Positions 1-8,741 of a DNA stretch of 64,000 nt are shown here, one piece after another. Positions within the stretch are counted from its first letter, which is position 1. Every line of letters begins with the position of its first letter. The translations under genes and the position numbers were made by a program. Under the pieces are notes generated by a model. The model was not told where the DNA came from. It did not search any database and saw only the letters and a program-made list of their open reading frames with translations. The stretch spans positions 3,459,793 to 3,523,792 of the forward strand of contig JAAOOA010000086.1 in the NCBI GenBank assembly GCA_012861695.1. The letters are read 5' to 3'. The stretch comes from Trematomus loennbergii. Taxonomy: Eukaryota; Chordata; Actinopteri; Perciformes; Nototheniidae.

Positions 1-873
1 CACTTAATGATCTCATACATTCAAGTGTAACATACACAGATTAACACATGGGACCGCTAAGTGTAAACAAGGTAAATATAGCTAATGCTAGCTGTGCAAT
101 AAGCATGTCATACTACAGGCTAGTATGGCTAACGCTAGCATGTATGCTAACACATTTTCTCATTGTGTTTAAACATCTCCAAATGTCATCACATAAACAC
201 AATACATTATACTAATCCTTACAGGCTTACACTTACAGTCATTGCTTTCTGACGGACTTGACCCTTTTACTCTTCAGGTTGCATAGGGAAAATTAGTAGC
301 AGTCTACTGCCATACTATTCAGTTCACTTTCTCCTACTTCCTGTAGGCTACCCGGTTTCCTGTCTAACCTTCAGTACAAATTTCACAAAAATATAAATGT
401 GCAAATATGAAACATACACGTCAATATCACCTTGCTATTGGTAGCTGAACTGTCAATACCCCAAAACATATTCTTAGATATAAATATCTAATTTTGAGTT
501 ATTTAGACACAATTAAAACTTATAGTTTCATGTCTTGTTACATAAGAATAGATCATATTTGTTAAGTGTTATTATGAGAGAATTACTATTCTTGTGGTAC
601 TACTGCCTTATTAGGCCCATATTGAGCAGAGCATATTAAGACCAAAACTCATGTACAACAACTTCCTTACTTGCAATAAATAAGCACTAATTAGAGGGTT
701 ATTGAGGAAAAACTCTCAACTAATGGCTTATTACTTGTAGAATATGGTCATGTAGAATAAGGCATTAATAAGTGTTTTATAATGACTAATAAAGAGCCAA
801 TATACTGCTAATATGCATGTTAATTAACAACTAGTTGATGGTTAATTTGTGTACCTTAATATAAAGTGTTACC
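1..873 (-). mobile_element. Partial long-TIR DNA transposon (copy A)
   Basis: This stretch matches, in reverse orientation, the first ~0.9 kb of the complete element at 32562-34385. Shared parts include the GCTAACGCTAGC-rich segment near 80-150 and the terminal block at 475-873. The element ends at 873 with the terminus AAAGTGTTACC; the other end lies outside the window. No transposase reading frame is visible, so it is probably non-autonomous. It abuts, and probably interrupts, the dispersed repeat that starts at 874. Confidence 0.75.
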
Positions 874-1352
874 ATAATCTTTTTTCTCAAAGCAATGATA
901 AACCTGTGAGTTGGATGTAGAAGAGTCAGAATCAATATAGAATTTATTTTATTTTAAATTAAATTCAGATTGAACATAGTAAAACAATGTAAATTATAGT
1001 TTCCGTCCAAAAAAACCCCATTACTTATAGTGAAAACCACCCTTGAATTATGGGATAGTAGACTAAACGCTTTAGGAATCCAAACTATAACATATAATTA
1101 GTACCCTGTATCAAGATTGATGCAAAACAAGTGAAATTTGACCTTTTTAGAGAGGTTTCGAAAAAAAAACCACCTCTGGAGTCATTTGGGTGTATTTGCC
1201 ATATCTCTGGAACCCATTGGTGGATTTTGGTGATTGACACCACTTTTGAACCGTTAGAGTCAATATAATCAAGAGGGAAGTTCCTAAATCCACCTACACG
1301 TTACCATTGAGGAGTGAGAGTGATGCGCACGCAGTTTGCCCAAACCGAAAGC
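874..1352. repeat. Dispersed repeat R1, copy 1 of 3
   Basis: The segment running from the CTCAAAGCAATGATAAACC block to the GAGTGAGAGTGATGCGCACGC block recurs in the same orientation at 42005-42262 (5' half only) and 59037-59505. Landmarks shared by the copies are TTATAGTGAAAACCACCC and AGTACCCTGTATCAAGATTG. There is no coding capacity and I could not define termini. Short frames crossing it are not genes. Confidence 0.75.
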
Positions 1353-1793
1353 TATGTTACGCTCTGAAAACTGAAGTACGTCGGTACGCAAATGCGCTTT
1401 GTGACACAAGTGACGGTACGCATTTCAGATTGTTGCCGCGCATGCGTACCTGCGTACCAGTTATGTGCACCCCTGATTATACAGTAATGGTCCATATTAA
1501 TTTTTTTTTTTTTTTGTACTCTCTTCTACAAGAAAGCCCAGTCTATAACTGCCGAACATAGGAACTGGGTACAATACCTTCTCCCAGACACAAATACTCA
1601 AATAAAATAGTTTACTTTATCATCATTGGTGTTACCAATGCTTACTATTTATTTGATACCAATTTGGTAATACAATTAATAAAAAGAACAAGGTTTGGGT
1701 TCGTTCTTCAGATATGACTGTGACGTTAACGTGTAACCTCAATAATGAACTCCAACTCAACCAACCATATTGTAATATCTAAGTAATCATCTT
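1353..1793. other. Non-coding DNA, no feature seen
   Basis: This holds a short run of CG-containing sequence (1375-1455) and then AT-rich DNA with a poly-T run near 1500. I see no gene, RNA or clear repeat boundary. Confidence 0.5.
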
Positions 1794-2083
1794 CAGGGCT
1801 CAACGCTAACTTTTAAAAGTGGTTGCCAGGCTGGCAACCAGGCATCAGCTTTTGGTTGCCAAAACTGAAAATACGGTTGCCATTTTTAGTCACCTTATAT
1901 TTTAAATAATTAAGATACTACAGTTATACATCAACTTAATAATGAAAATGTGACACAAACGAATGTTCAAATGCTTTACAATAAGTAATTAACACAATTA
2001 TTTGAAACTTAAGTGGTAGTAAACTTGTCCACCCTCAATTGCTGGTATACAAAATACCAGTAGTGCAGCTGTTGTCATGTTCT

Positions 2084-2266
2084 TCACAGATCCACAAATG
2101 AATTGAGCAAGTCACTAGTTTCGTCATCCGTTGTCTCCCTTTCAAATGTGGGTTTTCTTGACCTTTGTGCTGATCCCCACCATAGATCCATTGGCCCTTC
2201 AGCATTGAAGTCTTGGATTGGCAAGACTAATACATTTCTAATTTTAAATAAATGAAAACCATTCAC
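2084..2266 (-). pseudogene. hAT transposase C-terminal fragment
   Basis: The translated piece contains a segment with FNAEGPMDLWW followed by a basic stretch (RSRKP) and an acidic tail ending at a stop. An acidic/proline loop, then a DLWW-like motif and then basic residues is the usual C-terminus of fish hAT transposases of the ZNF862-like type, in the region of the dimerisation domain. Only ~45 residues are recognisable. The catalytic core between this and the N-terminal fragment is missing. It has the same orientation as the N-terminal piece upstream of 3368, consistent with one original gene. Confidence 0.5.
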
Positions 2267-2523
2267 AGTTAAGAATTAGATATGAATTATTAATGCTGTA
2301 AATTACCTTTAATATGTCTAACTATATTTAAATGTGTTACCTTTTTATAGAAGTGATTATATTTGTATGCCAATATTTTCCTATGGTAAAGTTTCGTTTT
2401 GCACTTTTATTTTGGTAGTAATAAGATCGGGACTCTTATTTTGAAGGAACTTGAACCGGAAGTGAATGGACAACGGAGCAGAATGTACATATATATTTCG
2501 CCTCCCAAGACTTTACCCATTTA

Positions 2524-3238
2524 GGCCCAATCCCAAACCACGCCCTACACCCTACCCCTACACACTACCCCTCCGTTTGCGCGTTCGCGCGGAGGGTCCG
2601 CCACATTAATTGCTGTTCCAAACCAACGAGTGTGGAGAGGTGTGGAGGGGGAGTGGGCTATTAAGCCCTCAAACAGCGAGTCTGCATCGGTGCTGACTTG
2701 AGACTGGTCTCTACCTGACCGGAGTCACGCTGTGTGTGTCCGTCAGGAAACACGCTGTTTACAAGTAGTTCCAGCAAACATCCACTGATAAATTGCGATG
2801 TTAACAACCTCATGATAACCTCATATTTTTTACTTAGGATCATACCTGTGTTTAGTCTAGAAAAAGGTAAATGTGTGCATTTTATTATAAAGTTGTGTAT
2901 ATTTACAGACTGTTGCAAAAACTAAGAAGCTTATAAACATCAGGTTTAAAACTAAAAGAGCTTTACAAAAAAGTAACACAATGAAAGATGTTGGAGTTTT
3001 ATTTGAGTTCTTAATTTACATTTTTTGTCTAAGAGATGCTGATTTGAAACCGTTGTTACATACAGTTACGGCATTTCCTGTTTCTGCCGGAGAGAGGGGA
3101 GTTTGTCCCAAAGCTTGCCGCTGTATTTACTCCCTCCATCTGACAGGAGGGAGCCTCGTTGAGCTGCGAGTGTGGCTACAGACGGAGTTCACTCCGCCAC
3201 GGAGGGGTAGGGTCGAGGCAGTGGTTTGGGATTGGGCC
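2524..3238. mobile_element. Nested TIR element, 715 bp
   Basis: The left end GGCCCAATCCCAAACCACG and the right end, which reads GGTTTGGGATTGGGCC, form an inverted repeat, and the subterminal blocks with ACCCTACCCCT / AGGGGTAGGGT also pair. It sits inside the hAT-like element and splits its transposase remnant. Flanking trinucleotides are TTA on the left and TTC on the right, close to the TWA target of PIF/Harbinger elements but not identical. No ORF of its own. Confidence 0.65.
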
Positions 3239-3368
3239 TTCCTCTTTGCTTTTGTTCGGGTTCACCTTGCGCTTTATCAGTTGAATCACTTTGAACATTC
3301 GTTTGAGATGTTGACGGGTTGGCCGAACTTTTTACCCCACAGTCAAACAACTTAATTTGCTTCGCCAT
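3239..3368 (-). pseudogene. hAT transposase N-terminal fragment
   Basis: The minus-strand reading from the ATG at 3368 begins MAKQIKLFDCGVK, then a Ser/Thr/Asn/Gln-rich linker. This resembles the short N-terminus that precedes the zinc-finger region in vertebrate hAT transposases. The frame runs straight into the nested element's inverted repeat at 3238, which truncates it. The assignment rests on style and position within a hAT-ended element, not on a catalytic motif. Confidence 0.4.
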
Positions 3369-3683
3369 TTTTTGTAAAACAAACACACAGCGCACCGCGC
3401 ACGCGAGTAAACGTGCATCGCTTTCTGGCTCCGTAACCACACCAATGCACGTGCAACTTAAGTATCAGGTTCCGACTGGTCACAACAATAATTAAATATC
3501 ACTCTTAATACAACAAATAATTAACATTTATCTATTTTGGGGTGCACATTTAGCTGTTTGCTGTCCTTATTACTTCATGTTAAAAAGTGGTTGCCACTGA
3601 TGGCAACCAAAGGCCAAGAAGTGGTTGACATTTTTCTGAATGGTTGCCAATGGCAACCTGGCAACCGTTACTGTCGAGCCCTG

Positions 3684-4417
3684 ATCTTGAAATAGGACAT
3701 TAATATTTGTAATATACACACATCTTATTGTGAGGTTAATTTCACATACACTACGCCGCTCTTCAACACTACTTTGACGTAAGCTTGTCTACATAATCGA
3801 TCATAGCAAATTAAGATTAACCTTATCAATGCATAAAGTTACCTACCTAATAAAATATCTCTCTAACTTAAAAGGATGACTTTATTTTACCAACCTCAAA
3901 CAGAAGCCGTTTGTTCTACAGTATTATCCCACTTAATGCTTAACACTTCTCTATAACGTTTTAAATTGGAGGCTGATTAGCATCGTTAGCACAGATGTAG
4001 CTACCACTTGCTTACTACATGCTAACCCAAGCCTTAACATTCATTAACATTAGCTGACTAAAATCATAAGCAACACATAAATAAAGTAATCAAATTTCAC
4101 TTACCGTAAAACTGCATTCATGCACCGTCTGTTTCAAACGCGGAGCGAGTCACAATAGTACGATATAAGCATGAAGAATAGTCCACAAGGCACCAGCACA
4201 ACAAACACGGCAGAGTTCAAGTTATGTTCCCCGGATGAGCTGAGCAGGCAGAGCCCCTGTAGCTTCACGGAGCAGCTAGCAGAGCAGAAAGCTAACAGCA
4301 GCAGTCACTGGACAGACCTGTCACTCAATGTGACCACGCCCTAATTTATGCATAACTTTAAGACTTAATATAACTTAAACAAATTATAAATGGTAGTAAC
4401 TCATTAATAAATGGTGA
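3684..4417. other. Non-coding, probably repeat-derived
   Basis: AT-rich sequence with scattered GCTAAC/GCTAGC motifs (3970-4060, 4265-4310) and a block at 4310-4400 (GTGACCACGCCC, then TATGCATAACTT) that resembles widespread teleost repeat sequence. No gene or RNA recognised. Confidence 0.35.
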
Positions 4418-4666
4418 TTTGTTTAACACTTTACAATACAAATTGGTAAAAGGGAGCCTTAAGGCTCAACTCAGTGAACAACAGATACCAAGGATGTTGG
4501 CTGATGAAGAAGACAAAGTAAGCTAGGTAGCCAATATAAGGCTTAGTTAGAACTGGTTTATAAATGGTTCTTAATGATTAATAAAGTGTTTACAACCTAA
4601 TTAATAACCTAATTGTAAACCCTTTATGAATCCTTTATAAGGGTAGTCTTATTGTAAAGTGGTACC
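4418..4666. mobile_element. Short MITE with ACTTTACAATA ends
   Basis: The left end reads GTTTAACACTTTACAATAC and the right end, inverted, reads GGGTACCACTTTACAATAAG. The ~250-bp interior is rich in TTAATAA and ATTAATAACC motifs and non-coding. The ends resemble, but are not identical to, those of the long-TIR family at 32562-34385. I could not define a target-site duplication. Confidence 0.5.
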
Positions 4667-5689
4667 CAAAAACCAATAACACGAGGAAAAAAAAAAAAAA
4701 GGATAATGGGGCCTCTTAAAATGTTGTGGTATATTCTAAAACGTTTAAGTTTAACAGTTTCCTTAACTTTCATTGGAGAAACATTTGTTTTTCATTGTTG
4801 TTATATGAATGAACATATTTTATGTTTTAATGATTGCAAACATAATTGTCTAATAAAGGAATAAATAATTTAATAATTTAATACAAATGAAAGGGTCTAA
4901 TTGTCAGGTCCCCAAAAAAAACATTTGTATTTATAATATCCAAATGTATGCGTGCTGCATATTGATTATTGATTTGAGCTGTCAAGTGCTGATTTTGAAG
5001 GTATCCAAATATGGTGACAATCTTCCAAGCTGTCAGAAGTTCAGTCTCCACCTTGTTTACGGCTGTTTGTCTCGAAGAATCATTTGAACCGATTCTATTT
5101 TAATAAGCAAAAAGCCGTGAACATTAAAACTTTCAATCTTCTGTCAGAGTCGACAGGAGAGAGGAGCAGCAGCACTCTCTGTCGTCACACTTGGCCCCAG
5201 GCGGAGGCTTTTATCTATCAAACTTTACCACACCAGGGGGTCTGCTGCTATTTTAGGCCTCCAATAATGCTTTTTTTCCTCCCTAAATTTTCCTGAAGTT
5301 GGTGTTTGTTGCTGAGCAGCTAATGCCAAAACTCACACAGCTACACACACACGGTGACTGGCTGGAGGAGTTGTGTTTGTTGCCTGGGATGGAGGTGCTG
5401 GCTTCAACACTAACAGACTGGGAGAGGGGGGGGGGGGAGGCACAGGGGACCATCAGGTACCATCGGGGCCCCGCTCTGTTAAACCACTTCACTCATTATG
5501 AAAACCTGCAGACACAGATCTGGTACTACAGAACAGCTTGCTGAATGTTATACTTTTATATAAGATAGACTGAATCTCAGACAGAATGTGGGCAGATCAA
5601 GTGACAGAGAGGGTTTTAGAAAAAAAAGAAGAATGAAATCGATGTATAATGTCGGATTTGCAAAAAATAATTCAAAAACATTCTATTGC
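4667..5689. other. Non-coding stretch
   Basis: Contains a poly-A run near 4687 and a G-run near 5427-5438. Short frames at 4887-5544 show no family signature, no splice context and no conserved composition. Nothing else seen. Confidence 0.5.
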
Positions 5690-5870
5690 ATTTTGGGGTT
5701 CTCCCTTCCCTGTAGTGTGTTATATAGGTTTTAGTGCATGTAAATGGTCTGCAGAGGCTAACATCCCTGTGTTCTCTCCAGAGGGAGTTTCTCTCCCACA
5801 CACTCCCAAAACTGACCCAGGAAGACCACAGATGCTATACATTTGTACACCCACAATGCAATGCAAGGAG
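5690..5870 (+). mobile_element. Teleost MITE fragment (TTAA family), copy
   Basis: Shares the block TGCATGTAAATGGTCTGCA and the following GAGGGAGTTTCTCTCCCACAC with copies at 15215, 27809, 36175, 37910 and 56089. Only one flank is recognisable, so the boundaries are approximate. Non-coding. Confidence 0.65.
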
Positions 5871-6325
5871 TGATCATAATTTAGTATGTAGTATTGAACC
5901 ATACATTTTATTATTGTGGCAATTAGAAGAGAGGAGCACTTATTTTGATATCTAAAAACCTTTGAAAACGGGCCGAACAGGAAGGTTCAAAAACGTCAGC
6001 TTTGCAGACGTTTCATTAGGAAGCAAACATGCATTCAACATGTTTGCTAGAGCTCAAGGATAAACGCAGTGTGTGTTTGTGAGTATACAAAACAACTCCA
6101 CAGGTCACCTTTAACTTTAACATTACATACATATTCTATTTCTGACCTTTAGCTTTCAGAGAATTTTCTTTGATCAGAACACTCAGGGCTTGAAGGACTT
6201 CTCAAGAAACAGTTTTAACATAAAATACAAAAAGGGATCACATTGTGAAGAAAAAAAACAATTCAACCAGAACCACATCTCTAAAATAATAACAGCTGAC
6301 ATGAAACAAACCTGGCAGCTCTCTT
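5871..6325. other. Non-coding stretch
   Basis: No gene, RNA or repeat recognised. On the minus strand it would be the sequence downstream of the putative zhx2-like terminal exon. I found no convincing AATAAA polyadenylation signal close to that exon. Confidence 0.4.
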
Positions 6326-6330
6326 ACCGT

Positions 6331-6511
6331 TTATCCAGTCAGCCTCCCAGATGTGTCATCTGTCATCTTCCTCTCTCTGTCCAGGAGCAGATCCCGCCCC
6401 CTCCTCGAGTGTCCGTCCTCCAGCCAACTGCCGAACATCTCCCGCACTCCTCCCCCGACTCCTCCATTCCGTCCCCCGTTCTTAAACTCCACCAGGTTCT
6501 GCTGCCTCAGT
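6331..6511 (-). CDS. Possible terminal coding exon of the zhx2-like gene
   Basis: On the minus strand an AG acceptor (6513-6512, context CTCCAACAG) precedes an open frame starting LRQQNLVEFKNGGR, then a Gly-rich linker, REMFGSWLEDG and a basic tail, ending at TAA (6331-6333). The frame is compatible with the candidate GT donor after 8776 of the upstream exon: AG plus A restores an Arg codon. QQNLVEFKNGGR looks like an eroded homeodomain third helix, which would continue the L...L pattern at the end of the upstream exon. A GTAAGAG donor-like site follows the stop (near 6327), so this could instead belong to another transcript or be a spliced 3' UTR. The acceptor's pyrimidine tract is weak. This is inference from frame and splice signals only. 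Confidence 0.35.
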
Positions 6512-6654
6512 CTGTTGGAGTCAGTCACAGGTTAAGATACAGAAACTGAGAGACGCTCGTATTTACCAAACATGTTCGAATGTTAAATCATTACTGGTGA
6601 TTGATGAAAACACTACTAAACCATTAAGATCCAGAAACAGAAAGGTGCTTAGTA

Positions 6655-6845
6655 TTACATTACATGACATGTCACTTGTTAGACGCTTTTATCCAAAGCG
6701 ACTTACAGACTCAATACTGTGGACAATCCCCACAGGAGCAATTTTTGGGTGAAGTGTCTTGCCCAGGGACACACATCGACTGACTGCAGTGGGGTTTGAA
6801 CCTGTGCTCCCCTGATCCGAACACCAACGCACTGCGCTGCGCAGT
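6655..6845 (+). repeat. Teleost interspersed repeat (SINE-like), copy 1
   Basis: Contains the characteristic block ACGCTTTTATCCAAAGCGAC, then AGTGTCTTGCCCAGGGACAC, then GGGTTTGAACC, which looks like a tRNA-type B box. Other copies lie at 14785-14985, 32285-32405 (3' half) and 45636-45700 (5' part). This block is very common in fish genomes. It lies in the presumed intron or 3' region of the zhx2-like gene. Confidence 0.8.
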
Positions 6846-8741
6846 ATTGTATCTTATTAAAGATTAAGATACATTTTTCTATATATAAAAACTGATTATT
6901 CTTTCATTTGTTTCACATTAATATGCAATTTATTTTCTGTTCTATGTGTGCTATACGTGTTGGAAATGACAAGACATACTGGGTTGGGAGACACGATAAG
7001 GATAAGTTGATATAAAACTTTTTTCAAAATACATACAGACCAGTCCCCCTATCCTAAATTAGAAATTGTCTTTCGGACCACTATGCTTTCTTAAACAAAT
7101 TAGATGGCACTGTAAAGTTAAGACGCAACCGATCTGTCATATATTTAATTCTAGCAGATTAAGGAAAAAATATCTATCAAATCATATTTGAAATCTGTTT
7201 TGATTGATTTTTGTTTTTTTATTAACAAAGGGAACAGTCATCCTTTTCTGTTATTTGAGATACTAAAGCTCACAATCAGAATAAACAAAAGTGGTTCGTA
7301 ATACTCAAATAATTACATTCTGAAGGACTACATTCTCTTCGTGCCTCAATTGTGTTTAAGCTAGGACAAACTTCATGTCTGGGTTTACATTTTTGGAAAA
7401 TAAATTACAAAATAATACTTCATTAATTAAAAGTTCACAATGACTGTTAACCTTTGTTATCTAAAGTAGATTTCAGAATTGTTCATTGGATTTACTTTTA
7501 AAAAGCAGCAATAATGATGTAGAAGAACCTTGCCTTCCTGTCTCATTAATTTTTAGTTGTCTGTTCATTGTTCTTTACAGAGTGCGTTTGTTGTGTACGG
7601 AGTTTATAAAACCAACAAGAACCAGAAGGTTGTCAGTGTGCCGTCAGTGCAGGTTCATTCTGTGGTGCTTTCCATTCCAGAGTTGACTCATGGGAAAAAT
7701 TAACTCTTGCCTAAATGATTGTGGAGATATTGGTTTCCAACCTAATGGCTCTGTTATTTAGCCAAAGATCTCCCAAGCTCCTGGAAGAGAAGGCAGACTA
7801 AATAGAGTCCTGTAGATTCGCTGGTTAATGTCCTGAAACAATGTTAATGTGGCAAAAACAACACAAAACTCACTGAGAGGAAGCAGGAAATGTGTTTTGG
7901 ACGCACCCCAGAAGATGTCAGTGAGTAGAAACAGAGGAGGTTGTATGCTATATTATATAAATTAAATTGACTTGACTGTTTTCATGTGACATGCTTGGTT
8001 AGAAGCACTGCATCATATTAATTTGCACGAGTGTTAGGGTTCCATTAATCTAACCCCACCAATATGTCCAGTTTAACGGACAAGTTTAGGAGATGGATAT
8101 CCCTCATTGTCTGCATTTATTTAAATGATATGTCTCTCTCTCATCATTTGTTTGCAAAAGACAAGAAACCCATTTTACATTGCCTGCAACCTTGTTTGAC
8201 CTTGTAACCCTTAAAGTCCTAGTAAAGTAAATCAAATGTTTGTTTCTAAACGCATTAATACATGTAAGTAAAGAGCTGAACATGTGAAAAGACTCTGAAT
8301 ATTGTCGTTGTGGAGTTAGACCATGAAACAGTTTTTCATAATTCATGTGTTTTTGATTTTTTAGGCCAGCCAAAATCAAGGTTAGATGACTCACAATAGA
8401 TTCTTAACATAACCTTCCCAGAACTCAATTTCTATACTGGAATGCAGACCATCAGTGGATGGGCAGGTTGAAACTATTTCTTACCACAGTCGATGGTGTA
8501 CCGGCCATTTTGGCCATCCCATCGATGGGCAGAGGTCCGTCATAAAATCCAATGTTTACAGCGGTTATCGACCCTAACTGTCTTTTCACCCTTCTGCTTG
8601 CCTGTCATTCCCCTGGTTCGAGAATCTCCAACTTATATTTAAGTGCTTCAGACAAATGTTTGGAATAAGTGTGACTAACAATTTGAGAGAACTGTTACTA
8701 CTCAAATCAGAAAGGCCCAGAGAAGTAAACAAAATACATGA
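6846..8741. other. AT-rich non-coding DNA (intron or 3' flank)
   Basis: If the terminal exon at 6331-6511 is real, this is intron of the zhx2-like gene; otherwise it is 3' flank. Short frames here carry no recognisable domain. No repeat with clear ends seen. Confidence 0.45.

Larger units (their letters stand above)
1794..3683 (-). mobile_element. hAT-like DNA transposon, internally deleted
   Basis: The two ends are inverted repeats starting CAGGGCTC, followed by a GTTGCCA-rich subterminal region (1794-1880 and 3590-3683). Both a transposase-like N-terminal piece (minus strand, from 3368) and a C-terminal piece (2084-2266) lie between the ends, so this is a deleted autonomous element rather than a simple MITE. 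The CAG start and the C-terminal motif point to hAT. Flanking 8-mers (1786-1793 and 3684-3691) do not match well, so the expected 8-bp duplication is not demonstrated. A second TIR element is nested inside at 2524-3238. Confidence 0.7.
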
